Part shown: one piece after another, positions 1 through 33,917 of the stretch
Layout: every line of letters begins with the position of its first letter
Numbering within the stretch: the stretch's first letter is position 1
Assembly (NCBI GenBank): GCA_964019055.1
Contig: OZ025220.1
Location: forward strand, 7,998,647 to 8,062,646
Direction: 5' to 3'
Length of the DNA: 64,000 nt
Source: Anthopleura xanthogrammica
Lineage: Eukaryota; Cnidaria; Anthozoa; Actiniaria; Actiniidae
The notes under the pieces: generated by a model
The model's input: the letters and a program-made list of their open reading frames with translations, nothing else
Database searches by the model: none
Told to the model about the DNA's origin: nothing
Made by a program: the position numbers and the translations under genes

Positions 1-59
1 GCTATTAACAGGTATGTTTTTGGCTTCAGTATAGCAATGTCATGTTCAGTCAGAGTTTG

Positions 60-345
60 TTACAAGTTGTGCGTTTTTGTTTTCTGCTGTTGGACGAAAG
101 ATGAATAGATTAGTGGATGGAAGGAGGGAAGGCAAGGGAAAGGAAATGAAGGGAAGGGTAGAGAACGTAAGAGGAAAAAAGAGAAGAGAAGATAAGGGGA
201 GGGAAGAGAAGAGATGAGAAGAGAAGAGAAGAGAAGAAAAGACAAAAGCGAAAAGAAAAGAAAATAAGAAGGAAGAGAAAGGGAAAAGGATAAGAGGAAA
301 AGGGAAAAGAGAGTGAAGGACAAGAGTTATTCTTAGTGTTTCTCA
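60..345. repeat. Purine-rich low-complexity tract
   Basis: Runs of GGAAG, GAAGA and AAAAG on the plus strand with no preserved gene structure. Open frames here are only low-complexity Ser/Phe/Leu strings. Confidence 0.85.
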
Positions 346-414
346 AATTAACAGCTCATGCATCTACCATGTCTAGAAGACTAATTTCTGAAGTAAATCT
401 TTTCTTCTCCGCAG

Positions 415-459
415 TTTATCGATGAAAATGGATTTGAATATAATTTTGTTGAAAGCTGA
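415..459 (+). CDS. Possible last coding exon of an unseen upstream plus-strand gene
   Basis: A good acceptor (pyrimidine run ending ccgcag at 405-414) is followed by a 14-codon open stretch, FIDENGFEYNFVES, then TGA. If real, this is the terminal exon of a plus-strand gene lying left of the window. It is too short to identify a family and no poly(A) signal was found nearby, so chance cannot be excluded. Confidence 0.22.
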   Translation, partial: FIDENGFEYNFVES

Positions 460-712
460 GGAGCTGTTCTTTCGATACTGTCGTAAGTCGGTCATCGACT
501 GTTTTGAGGTCTTGGATACGACAAATCATTTTCAAAAGTGACGCAACTCACTAGCGACCTTAAATGGCATGTTGTTTCTTGTCGTACAGTTAGATGTTAA
601 CTTGCATATCACACGTCCCACGACAGTCTGCTTAGACACGACATCTCGTAAGGTAGTTAAGATTGGCCGATATGTTATATATTAGTCGTGAGTGGAAACG
701 ATAAGGCAGGCA

Positions 713-1428
713 GTAGTAAGTCGTAAGGCAGTCGTGCCATGTCGTAAGGCAGTCGTGCTTAGATATGTCATGTCGTAAGGCAGTCGTGCTTAAACACGTC
801 ATGTCGTAAGGCAGTCGTGCTTAGATATGTCATGTCGTAAGGCAGTCGTGTTTAGACACGTCATGTCGTAAGGCAGTCGTGCTTAGATATGTCATGTCGT
901 AAGGCAGTCGTGCTTAGATATGTCATGTCGTAAGGCAGTCGTGTTTAGACACGTCATGTCGTAAGGCAGTCGTGCTTAGATATGTCATGTCGTAAGGCAG
1001 TCGTGCTTAGATACGTCATGTCGTAAGGCAGTCGTGCTTAGATACGTCATGCCGTAAGACAGTCGTGCTTAGATACGTCATGTCGTAAGGCAGTCGTGCT
1101 TAGATACGTCATGTCGTAAGGCAGTCGTGCTTAGATATATCATGTCGTAAGGCAGTCGTGCTTAGATACGTCATGTCGTAAGGCAGTCGTGCTTAGATAC
1201 GTCATGTCGTAAGGCAGTCGTACTTAGATACGTCGTGTCGTAAGGCAGTCTTTCTTAAATACGTCATGTCGTAAGGCAGTCTTTCTTAGATACGACATGT
1301 TGTAAGGCAATCGCGCTTAGATACGATTTGTCGTTAGGCAGTCGTGCTTGGATACGTCATGTCGTAAGGTAGTCGTGCCATGTCGTAAGGCAGTCTTTCT
1401 TAAATACGACATGTCGTAAAAGAATAAA
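713..1428. repeat. 31-bp minisatellite (GTCGTAAGGCAGTCGTGCTT type)
   Basis: About 22 imperfect copies of a 31-bp unit containing GTCGTAAGGCAGTCG and TTAGATAYGTCAT. Variation is mostly at TATGTCAT/TACGTCAT/ACACGTCAT, suggesting higher-order arrangement. The array ends where the tRNA-containing hairpin begins. Confidence 0.9.
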
Positions 1429-1429
1429 G

Positions 1430-1575
1430 AAATAAGAGAAAAATATCATATGCCCTTGGCAGGACTCGAACCCACGGTTTCGGTATACTAGTCCGACGTG
1501 TTAACCACTACACTACAAGGACCAACCAAGTCCTGCCAAGGGATAAGATATTTTTCTCTTAATTCTTTGTTCTAT
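1430..1575. repeat. Inverted repeat enclosing a tRNA-like gene
   Basis: The left arm (about 1430-1465) and right arm (about 1530-1575) are near-perfect reverse complements. They include an AT-rich flank (AAGAGAAAAATATC) and the tRNA 3' end (CCTTGGCAGGACT). The 5' flank of the tRNA therefore carries an inverted copy of the tRNA's own 3' end plus its downstream flank. Confidence 0.7.
1451..1522 (-). tRNA. tRNA-Thr(AGT)-like gene
   Basis: The 72-nt minus-strand sequence folds as a cloverleaf. The acceptor GTCCTTG pairs with CAAGGGC, the D stem GTGT with ACAC, and the T stem GTGGG with CCTGC around TTCGAGT. The anticodon stem TCGGA/ACCGA has an A-A mismatch at its loop end, giving loop CTAGTAT and anticodon AGT. 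A-box (TAGTGTAGTGG) and B-box (GGTTCGAGTCC) promoters are intact. The stem mismatch and 4-nt variable region make a decayed or tRNA-derived copy possible. Confidence 0.5.
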
Positions 1576-1847
1576 TATTCACACCGAACGCATTTCATTT
1601 CACTATGTCGTAAAAGAGTCGTATTTGGATATACAAGCTGTCTTAGTTTCACTGAGAACTCTTGGGATTGACAGATAACTTGTAACATATTTGTAACTAT
1701 TTATGTATAAAAAGATATTACATTTAATAGATGTATCGAAATATTTGACAATGAATGTTACGCTATAAAAGAATACAAAAAAAATTAAAATATTTGCAAT
1801 GAAACATCCGTTTAAGTCGTAAATACCACTTCTGCACTCATGTACTC

Positions 1848-2360
1848 GTGTCGATAAGTGTTCGGCACATTTTCGTGTTTTTCCGAACATGTGCACTGCG
1901 TTTTTTCCAATGTCATGATTATCGGCAGGTGTTCGGTAAATTTTCGTGCTTTCCGAACATGCGCAGTGCATTTTCAACGATGTCATGCGTGTCGACAAGT
2001 GTTCGGTGAATTTATTTATTTATTTATTTATTTATTTACATAACTTCCACCTTGAGAATATATAAAATCTAAATAACAAAATATGAATCAAAAATATAAA
2101 TAAAGACAATAATACAAGGAACAAATATAATAATTATAAGACAAAAATATAAAAGGTGAGGGACAGCACAATTTCCGTGCTTTCCGGACATGCGCAGTGC
2201 ATTTTCAATGATGTCAAGTGTTCGGTGAATGTCCGTGGTTTCCGAACATGCGCAGAGCATTTTCAACGATGTCAAGTGTTCGGTGAATGTCCGTGGTTTC
2301 CGAACATGCGCAGTGCATTTTCAACGCTGTCATGACTGTTGAGAAGTGTTGCATTTTCTT
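1848..2360. repeat. Minisatellite, units of about 50-70 bp (GTGTTCGGTGAA type)
   Basis: About five degenerate units containing GTGTTCGGTRAA, TTTCCGAACATGCGCAGTGC and TTTTCAACGATGTCA. The array is split by an AT-rich insertion at about 2010-2168. Confidence 0.8.
2010..2168 (-). mobile_element. Short retroposon-like insertion inside the minisatellite
   Basis: About 155 bp that interrupts the array directly after GTGTTCGGTGAA and begins with (TTTA)n on the plus strand, i.e. a TAAA-type 3' tail on the minus strand. Array sequence resumes at CCGTGCTTTCCGGACATG. This looks like a 5'-truncated retroposon end; no family was recognised. Confidence 0.45.
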
Positions 2361-2440
2361 GTAGTGCCTTTTCCACCATGTTATCAGAATCGAGCATTAA
2401 TTCGTGAACATATACAGTTCGTTTCCGGAATCCTAATATT

Positions 2441-4300
2441 CTAATAGTCTTCTCTTGACGTCACAAGCACAACACAAATCATCACAATAAACAAAATAAC
2501 AGTGATTACAACACATTTTATGAGCCGAATGTAGACTTTATGACCAGATGATGCTCTCTCTTGGCTCTCATCTCCTTGCCTTTGATGGACAGTGAGTTCT
2601 GGCTCACCCATCGCTTGGGATTCCATCTCAATGGATATCTCTTCGCGGGAGTGGTGTTTACTACACGCGCACCCCTCATTACAATTTCCATCAACGTTCA
2701 CGAAAGTTGGTCGTAAACGGCTGGATGTCTCCTCAGAAGAGTGGTGTTCACTACATGCCTCATTACAATTTCCATCAACGTTTACGAAAGTTGGTCGTAA
2801 ACGGCTGGATGTCTCCTCAGAGGAGTGGTGTTCACTACGTGCCTCATTACAATTTCCATCAACGTTTAGGAAAGTTGAGTAAGCAGAAGCGCTGCACGAA
2901 GCAAGATTTCCATCACTGGAAGATCTAGAATGTTCTAGAAACTGCCTTCGCGGTAATCTTACGGATGTACGATGACTTTGACTGCCATAGCAACTGTCGG
3001 GATCAGATCTGCGCATCACCCAGTTGTTATGAATGCCCACATATTCCTGTAATAATGGACACAAGACGCCTGTTGACTGGTGAGTATTTCCAATAAGTAC
3101 TGCAGTTCTCAGGTCTTGGTTTGATAGATCCTTTCTAAGCGACAACAGGCCTGCTCTAGTCGAAGGATGGATAATTCGTGCTGCTTGTAATCCAGGAATC
3201 TTTAAGTGGCTTGCAGAGTCGAGATTTATTTCACAGCCAAGGGAATGGCTTCTTCGGTCTCTGGCACTCTTTCCATCTGGGAGCAAGCTTTCTTCGATCA
3301 CGATTTCAGGGACAGAAAATGACCGCTGATTTTCGCGCGTCATTTGGGGCTCAAGCCAAGTACATCCTCCTTCGTCGAATACGTCTTGATACTTCATAGA
3401 TGATTCCCCGCTATCCCACTGCATAGGGTAGGGCTCTAATCCATACTGATAATGACCCTCAATGCTTCCTGAATAGTCACCTTGATCACCATCATAATCA
3501 TTGCATGGAATCAGATATTTTTCTGCGGCTGTGTCATGTTCTAAACGCGGTTTTCCATAGCGTGTTTTCTTCCCAGCCCGTGATAGCGCACTCCGGGGTC
3601 CTTCATCAAGATCATCTGACGACGACGGTGTTGGAACATTAAGAGGCTCTGACCAAGCTCTTGTTCTCTGGTTATTTAAAACACCTGAAGGAAGATAGCA
3701 ATCAGCAGGCGAACGTTCACAGAGAATCCCATCGTTCACTTGACTTCTTGAAACGGGAAAGAAGCTGTTCTCTGGAGGTTCATCTCTAACGTTCTGGAGC
3801 CCCACATCTACAAGCCAACCTCTGTCAGGAACTTGATATTGGCCACCTGTATACGCTGTTGAAGAACCAATATAACAATGGCGACCAAGTTCATATTCCG
3901 ATACGCATCGACGTCCTTGATGATAATACGTTCGCCTTCTTGGACGATAATACCTTCGGTCTCTTAAAGTTCTGTTGCCTATATATGAATTTACCAAGGA
4001 ATCTGCGTCAACTTCTCGACTGAAGTTAAAGAGCTCTGCATCCTCGCTGTATGAATTGGGACTGAATTCCACACCATCTGAAAAACCGGTAAGTCCAGAC
4101 TGCTGCGAGATGGATGCATTTGAAGACATATTCCCATACAAGCGTGTTTCTGGTTCGTATTCGTCGTCTCCAAGAAAACCATCGTTGACTGCATTATTCT
4201 TTTTTCTAGTGTTTCTCTTTTTTCTCTTCCTCTTAAGACGTCGAGTTCTTGCTGTTACGACATCTTGATCAAAAGAACTGCCTTCTAGCCTTGGGTACAT
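2441..4300 (-). CDS. Unrecognised tail-anchored protein with three 28-aa repeats
   Basis: A 619-aa open frame from ATG 4300; four further codons without ATG precede it. I do not recognise the family. Visible features: a basic stretch near residues 20-36 (RRLKRKRKKR); long polar, Ser-rich and probably disordered sequence; RSFSVP, which matches the mode-1 14-3-3 pattern RSxSxP, and RAWSEP, a looser RxxSxP. Near the C terminus are three 28-residue tandem repeats containing NVDGNCNEA and EHHSSEETSS (84-bp DNA period, about 2640-2885). The protein ends in one hydrophobic helix at about 593-613 and a 6-residue tail (TSREDY). With no signal peptide this suggests a tail-anchored protein facing the cytosol. 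A possible acceptor (tcctgcag) lies just upstream of the ATG, so this could instead be the last exon of a larger gene. It lies about 6 kb downstream of CHS-A on the same strand; no functional link is evident. Confidence 0.72.
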   Translation of the reverse strand: MYPRLEGSSFDQDVVTARTRRLKRKRKKRNTRKKNNAVNDGFLGDDEYEPETRLYGNMSSNASISQQSGLTGFSDGVEFSPNSYSEDAELFNFSREVDADSLVNSYIGNRTLRDRRYYRPRRRTYYHQGRRCVSEYELGRHCYIGSSTAYTGGQYQVPDRGWLVDVGLQNVRDEPPENSFFPVSRSQVNDGILCERSPADCYLPSGVLNNQRTRAWSEPLNVPTPSSSDDLDEGPRSALSRAGKKTRYGKPRLEHDTAAEKYLIPCNDYDGDQGDYSGSIEGHYQYGLEPYPMQWDSGESSMKYQDVFDEGGCTWLEPQMTRENQRSFSVPEIVIEESLLPDGKSARDRRSHSLGCEINLDSASHLKIPGLQAARIIHPSTRAGLLSLRKDLSNQDLRTAVLIGNTHQSTGVLCPLLQEYVGIHNNWVMRRSDPDSCYGSQSHRTSVRLPRRQFLEHSRSSSDGNLASCSASAYSTFLNVDGNCNEARSEHHSSEETSSRLRPTFVNVDGNCNEACSEHHSSEETSSRLRPTFVNVDGNCNEGCACSKHHSREEISIEMESQAMGEPELTVHQRQGDESQERASSGHKVYIRLIKCVVITVILFIVMICVVLVTSREDY

Positions 4301-4845
4301 GTTCTCTTGCAAGGCACTGCAGGACTTTTTCCTATGTTTTCAATTCAGTTCAATTATGTACATCGGTTGAGTTAATAAAACTAAGTTCACCAGAAACCAA
4401 ACTCTTCGCTCTTTGCTTGGAAACTAAATCTTCGGCACTACTGGAGAAGCACGTGAGCTTCTCCACGTTCATATACAGCGACTGTGTTCCTCTTCTAGAT
4501 CTATCCTCAAGTTTAAATTCATATATTTTATCCTCCTATCTAAAGATAGAATGCAAGCTAGTGCATCAACGACATCCAAAATGATCTATAATGGTGTAAC
4601 ATGGCTCTTAACATTATATTCGCTTCTCTTAATACGAACACAAGACGAAGACCTTTTGACGTCAATTGTCACTTTTGGCTTATGTCCTGTTTCTAATATT
4701 AGAACATCATAGTTGAATGACGTAATTTATTTTATTTATGATTTTAATTTCTCCGATTTACCATCTCAGATTTGTAATATTTGGTTTTATAATCTGTAAT
4801 AATACTACTAATAATACAATAATAAAAATAATAATAATAATATTC

Positions 4846-5622
4846 AGCGCATTCTGCTACTTCAATGCGCTATGGTGCGTAGTTTTAAGGTTAAGAGCAT
4901 GCTGATTGAAAAAGTAGAGTTTTCAGTAACGATTTCAATTCAAGATTGTTAATCTTTGTGAAGTTATAATTAATAATATTATAATTAATATTTGTGAAGT
5001 TGTATAGCACTTTTATAATGATAATTATCATCATTGCCATAATAGTGATTATCAATATTACTATTGTTAATTTTCAGTCTTTTGTATTTGTCAATATCAT
5101 TATTATTATTATAATAATAATGACTATGATAATAATTATTATTATTGTTATTATTATCATCATCATTTTCATCATTGGTAGTAGTAGTAGTAGTAGTAGT
5201 AGTATCTTTGTTACTATATATTTTCTCGTCCTGAATTACCAAAGTTTAATGTTCGTGTCTTTGGTCATTAGCGCTAGCGAAGCAGTCTGCAAGGTTGAAT
5301 AACCTCAGTACATCCGGTGTCAACAACTAGCAAGACCCGTTACGTTATCATCAGTATTAGCCATAATATAGAGCGCATTGTGCTACCTCAATGCGCTATG
5401 GTACATAGTTTAAAGGTTAAGAGCATGCTGATTGAAAAAGTAGAGTTTTCAGTAACGATTTCAATTCAAGATTGTTAATCTTTGTGAAGTTATAATTAAT
5501 AATATTATAATTAATATTTGTGAAGTTGTATAGCACTTTTATAATGATAATTATCATCATTGCCATAATAGTGATTATCAATATTACTATTGTTAATTTT
5601 CAGTCATTTGTATTTGTCAATA

Positions 5623-5662
<40 letters not shown>

Positions 5663-5880
5663 GACTATATTAATAATAATTATCATCATCATTTTCATCA
5701 TTGGTAGTAGTAGTAGTAGTATCTTTGTTACTATATATTTTCTCGTCCTGAATTACCAAAGTTTAATGTTCGTGTCTTTGGTCATTAGCGCTAGCGAAGC
5801 AGTCTGCAAGGTTGAATAACCTCAGTACATCCGGTGTCAACAACTAGCAAGACACGTTACGTTATCATCAATATTAGCCA
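4846..5880. repeat. Tandem duplication, two units of about 520 bp
   Basis: 4846-5369 and 5370-5880 are near-identical. Both start with a short inverted repeat (GCGCATT...AATGCGC), followed by AAGAGCATGCTGATTG, (ATT)n, (AGT)n and CATTAGCGCTAGCGAAGC. They differ mainly in ATT and AGT copy number. The open frames are Ile/Asn-rich microsatellite translations, not genes. Confidence 0.85.
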
Positions 5881-6222
5881 TAATTTAATAAACAATTATT
5901 GGATGAGGTTGAGCATGATACCGAGGCGGATAAGACTGCCGAGGTCTTGATATTTACGATATCATGCGAAAACAGAATTCAATAATTGTTTGATTAAACA
6001 TTTTGTAAACTAAGAATAAAGATTTAATTCTGTTTTCGGAAAAATGGCAAACGTATTTCCATTTCCATCCTGACCTTGAGTGAACTAGACATGATAAATA
6101 TATTATCTGCAAGTAAAACCTACAGATAATACATTTATCATGTCGAGTTCACACGATATATGGGATTGGCTGAGGGCTCTCGACCAATCAGAAGCGAGAT
6201 ACTGAGTAAAATGTATAATTAT
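5878..6222 (+). mobile_element. Non-autonomous element, also present at 43425-43765
   Basis: About 345 bp containing CAATTATTGGATGAGGTTGAG, an internal inverted repeat around TACAGATAATACATTTATCATG, and GACCAATCAGAAGCGAGAT. The reverse complement of the same sequence lies at 43425-43765. No coding capacity. Confidence 0.65.
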
Positions 6223-6339
6223 TATTGTTATCCATATTGTGATTATTATTACTATTATTATCTTTTACCATTATTGTCATTGTTGTCATATTTATGACTA
6301 TAGTAAAAATAACTATTATTATTATTATTATTATATCAT

Positions 6340-7260
6340 TATCATTATCACTATCACTATCACTGTCACTGTCACTGTCACTGTCACTGTCACTGTCACT
6401 GTCACTGTCACTGTCACTATCACTATCACTGTCACTGTCACTGTCACTGTCACTGTCACTGTCACTGTCACTGTCACTGTCACTGTCACTATCACTATCA
6501 CTGTCACTGTCACTGTCACTATCACTATCACTATATCACTATCACTGTCACTGTCACTGTCACTGTCACTATCACTGTCACTGTCACTATCACTGTCACT
6601 GTCACTGTCACTGTCACTGTCACTATCACTATATCACTATCACTGTCACTGTCACTGTCACTGTCACTGTCACTGTCACTGTCACTGTCACTGTCACTGT
6701 CACTGTCACTGTCACTGTCACTGTCACTGTCACTGTCACTGTCACTGTCACTGTCACTGTCACTGTCACTGTCACTGTCACTGTCACTGTCACTGTCACT
6801 GTCACTGTCACTGTCACTGTCACTGTCACTGTCACTGTCACTGTCACTGTCACTGTCACTGTCACTGTCACTGTCACTGTCACTGTCACTGTCACTGTCA
6901 CTGTCACTGTCACTGTCACTGTCACTGTCACTGTCACTGTCACTGTCACTGTCACTGTCACTGTCACTGTCACTGTCACTGTCACTGTCACTGTCACTGT
7001 CACTGTCACTGTCACTGTCACTGTCACTGTCACTGTCACTGTCACTGTCACTGTCACTGTCACTGTCACTGTCACTGTCACTGTCACTGTCACTGTCACT
7101 GTCACTGTCACTGTCACTGTCACTGTCACTGTCACTGTCACTGTCACTGTCACTGTCACTGTGACTATCACTGTGACTATCACTGTCACTATCACTATCA
7201 CTATATCACTATCACTGTCACTGTCACTGTCACTATCATCATTATCATTATCATTATCAT
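6340..7260. repeat. CACTGT hexanucleotide satellite
   Basis: About 880 bp of (CACTGT)n with interspersed CACTAT units, flanked by (ATT)n. Open frames in several phases translate to Ser-Leu, Thr-Val and Cys-His dipeptides and are artefacts of the repeat. Confidence 0.97.
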
Positions 7261-10165
7261 TATTTTTCATTTCGTGGGCACATTTAACTTGGAGCCTCGC
7301 TCTTTTTAGTATACTTTGTTAGAATATTTTCTAGTTTAGTTTGTTGTCATTCTAAGTTATCAATGGTGAAAGTTATTAAATAAACAAGTAAGTAATTTTC
7401 TAGTCAACTGTTACTTATATTCTTAACCTTGTAAAATTTGAGACTTAAAATCCAATTTAAGTGTATTTGGTAACGAGTCAGTCATTCAAGATTGAATACC
7501 CCCAGTGTATCCGGTATAAACAAACGTAATATACTTCATTCAAAATTAAGCTCAAACGTCATCTTAAGAATTAATTACGCATTAGGCACGGTTGGTTGGG
7601 AAAGGGGGAGGGGGTGATGTAGTAAGTATAGAAGGGAATGATTTTATTGTATTTAATATTTAACTATATGTCAAGTCTGTGCCGTCACGTCTAGTATATT
7701 TGTTTCTAAACTATTGTTATGTTATATCAGGACTCAATTTAAATATTGACTTAAATAAAAAATACGTCTATTTGTGATCGAGTGACTTCCAAATTAGGAC
7801 ATTCTACGTCATTCAAGACCGGTTTAAGCTACTTCAGTATTTTAGTTCCTCTTTTTCATTAGGACTTCCGTTGGCTGTAGACTCTTTGAAAAAAGTCATA
7901 CACAAGGAATACGTGTTACCATTTTCGTTTATGAAGTCATAATAATGATAATAATAACAATAATAATAGTAATAATAATAATACAGAGAGGTGTGCTTCC
8001 TAATTCAGAGATGCCAGAAATGGATCGTTAGTCAAAATGTGAACATTGTAAAGAAATTCTATGGATATTCAACCTAAGAAAGGACTCTAATTGGCAATAT
8101 TTATATATTCAGTAACAAAGCCCAGGCACGACCTGCTTGTTATTGTAATTGAAAACGACAGAGGAAAAAATAAAGATACCATAATGACAGCCGTAACATG
8201 ATAATGATAAGGATAATGATAATAACAACGCACTCTCTTTCACGAGGGTTGAATACACTTCACCTCTTTTGAAGTGGAATGTCAACATTAGTAATGGAGC
8301 AAAAACGTATTGCTCTGAACACCTGAAAAGTTACAAAGTTTTGAAACTACAAGCATTGTATGAGCAAGAGAACCAAGACATGGACAGCCTTGCTTTCATG
8401 TTTTTGGCAAATTTCAAACGCTTGTAAATTTCTATATCTTTCTCTTATTACTATGACTTTGTGCACATTTACTCGAGCTCATTCAGTCATGTCTCACTTG
8501 GTAACAAAACAATACAGTTTTTGTGAATTCTAATAGAATCTATCATAGATGCATAAGTGTTTTTAGATGTTTTTTCTTCAATTCTTATTAATCTTAATAT
8601 TAACGATTTTTTTCTCGTTGTTGCCCCCCAAAAACGCAAAGTATTATGGGAATGTGAAAGTGGTGAATAGGAAGTGAATCTGACAATGACGTTTGGTTCG
8701 TGAGAATTACCACTGCATAGGAAGCAAGCGAATGCAAAATGGGACTACGTTGTGCAATGCAGAGCGTTATTAAATCACACAAAAAAATATTCAATATTAG
8801 ATATTAGATATACAAGATTGAACGGTTTTCGGATAATATTTATTTTAAAATACATGTACAAAGATAAAAATCTAAAATTCCTAAAATTTATTCCTAGTAC
8901 CTAAATGTATTTATAAAATGGGGCGTGCACTGTAGCGAAACATCAAAACGAAGGCAGTACAAGAATCTCGACACCTTATCTTGACACCCCTTATCGAATA
9001 TATATGAACGAGTAGTCCTGAGTAGGACAAAATTAAACTTAAGGCTAAAATCCGGCACCAGAACCCTGGTAGTTACGATACCACAGCAATCCCACACATT
9101 TATACATTTAAGATAACTATTTCAAAGGAACTGTTCACACGTAGGTGAGGTTAACCTTTCGTCACGAATACAAATGTCCAAAGTAATCTGATGGCAAGAA
9201 AAACGGCATGTTGCCATGGTAACTTTACCTTCACGTGCACAGACCCTTTACTTTGTCACATACATTTGAAAATTTGAACACACGTCACCAGACCTCGGCG
9301 GATCGCACTACCACAGGCATCCCAGTGTGAGTTTGTGAATTATTTTTTTTAGATTAATGCTTTTTACTTCATGCATTATCACTTTGAACTAAAAATTCAT
9401 CTCACTACAATGACGTCAGAGCAGCGCCCGTCTCAGATTGCTCGTCATGAATAGCCGTAAAATATTGCGGTTTTTACAAAGGAACCTGGGTGTTATCAGA
9501 TACCTCGTAAGCATTCTAATTGGTCTAAAGGCTTTAAAAATAGCAACTGCACTAAAAAATAAAATTGTTCTACGAAAACTAGTTCATAATGGCCGTCGCT
9601 TGAAAACTTCGCATAACTAACACAAAAATTCAGTGTTTGAGGTTTTCAGTGAAAAAATATTAGTACAAACATTAGAAAAGTTCTATAACATCAAAAACAA
9701 AGCTTAAGTACGTATTGGTTAGTAGATTAAAATATTTTTTCCCCTCAACTTTTAAGAAATGAGCTTAACCGGCTTCTGCACTTTTCTAGATGATTTTAAG
9801 CATTTTTCGAAACCATAGGCAGCAGGTGAGCCCGCGATTTTAACCACAACCGCTGACTCGTTTTTCAGTCCTGTTGTTCATAATAAAAATGCTGCCGGAG
9901 TGCTGAGTATATAACCAACATCAAAGAAAGTGTATATAAGTGAAATTAAATTGAAAATCCGGGAAGGTGGGAAACCTTTAGACATGCCAAAGGACAAACA
10001 CTTTATAACTTTCTAACACAGGGAACCCGAGACACGGGAAAACTTGGTGACACAGGTAACCCAATAAAGCATGGAATCTATTAACATGGGTCGGAAACCC
10101 ATTGACCAGCAAACCCAGTGACACAGGTATCCCACGGTTCTGTAATTTGTTTGTATTTTGGTTTT
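7261..10165. other. 3' flank of CHS-A, no gene seen
   Basis: No convincing coding exon. Parts (about 8620-9120, 9130-9330, 9890-10160) align by eye with 41120-42620, 42600-42800 and 43870-44080, the corresponding flank of CHS-B, so the duplicated segment extends several kb past the stop codons. It contains short microsatellites (7930-7985) and a series of short units ending in CCCAGTGACACAGG near 10000-10130. Confidence 0.6.
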
Positions 10166-10302
10166 ATAGACCCCTTGCAAGTGACAGCAAAGCAGCCCAA
10201 TTTGGAAGACAAAACAAAAATAATTTCAATTTCCTGAGAATTGGAACCTATTGTTTTGTCCTCGAAATTGAGCTGCATTCCGACGTGCTGCAAGGGGGCT
10301 AT
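10166..10302. mobile_element. MITE, 'TAGACCCCTTGCA' family, in the CHS-A 3' UTR region
   Basis: About 137-bp hairpin with arms TAGACCCCTTGCAAGTGAC and GACGTGCTGCAAGGGGGCTA, and inner arms around CAATTTGGAAGACAAAACA. It begins about 36 bp past the CHS-A stop. CHS-B has a copy in the same place (44081-44214). Confidence 0.8.
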
Positions 10303-10338
10303 CAAAACCTGCTTTGTATCATAAGAGGTAGAAATACA

Positions 10339-33004
<22,666 letters not shown>

Positions 33005-33042
33005 TTTTAGGCCAGTTTAGGTCTTAGGACGTTAGTTTTGAA

Positions 33043-33546
33043 CCTGAAAAGGAAACGGGGCGTCTCAAGAACTCAGACCTTGAAAACTCAGATCCATAAA
33101 TAATCTCGAAAAATCTAAGACACAGTTTGAGATGTTTGATTTGTGATTGTTTATCAATCTTTCGCTTCTCGACTGGTTTTCGACGTCTGAATTTTAGGGA
33201 CACAGCCATTACCGATGTTTTTCTAGGAAATGTAGGAATCGAAGTAGGTTTGCATGCATGAGCTTGGAACGAGTCACTGGGTCTGAGTTTTCGACCTGAA
33301 AAGGAAACGGGGCGTCTCAAGAACTCAGACCTTGAAAACTCAGATCCATAAATAATCTCGAAAAATCTAAGACACAGTTTGAGATGTTTGATTTGTGATT
33401 GTTTATCAATCTTTCGCTTCTCGACTGGTTTTCGACGTCTGAATTTTAGGGACACAGCCATTACCGATGTTTTTCTAGGAAATGTAGGAATCGAAGTAGG
33501 TTTGCATGCATGAGCTTGGAACGAGTCACTGGGTCTGAGTTTTCGA
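33043..33546. repeat. 252-bp tandem duplication beside the CHS-A start
   Basis: Two near-identical 252-bp units starting CCTGAAAAGGAAACGGGGCG. Related dispersed sequence at 39935-40230. The minus strand of each unit start (CCGTTTCCTTTTCAG) is a strong acceptor-like sequence; the copy nearest the ATG may serve as the 5' UTR acceptor. The 145-aa open frame here is a repeat artefact. Confidence 0.88.
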
Positions 33547-33917
33547 CGTCTGAGGACAGTGCTTTAATAATAATAATGTAATAATAATAACAATATCATA
33601 TTAAGCGTCAAATCCCCTATAGTTCAACAACGCTTTACAATGATTATAAATAAATATAATAATAAAATATCAAAAGTTTAGTCATATATTTCTGAGATAA
33701 TTTATTAATCAAAAAATTAAGCATATAGTTATTATCTTTATATTCATATATAAAAAGGAAAATTAAAATTTTTATCATATATTTCTAGAATAGTTTATAA
33801 GTTCTAAAACATTATGCATATATTTAAATTTATCAAATATTATATATCACAATAACATTAAGTAATAAAGAGTATTTATAACAGCATTTCAATTTAACGT
33901 TCATACATATATTAATA

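Noticed and set aside
6239..7322. 356-aa and similar open frames over the CACTGT array
   Set aside because: Pure hexanucleotide repeat; both strands and several frames are open.
33024..33461. 145-aa open frame with duplicated MAVSLKFRRRKPVEKRK
   Set aside because: It follows the 252-bp tandem duplication exactly and the same repeat occurs elsewhere without a frame.
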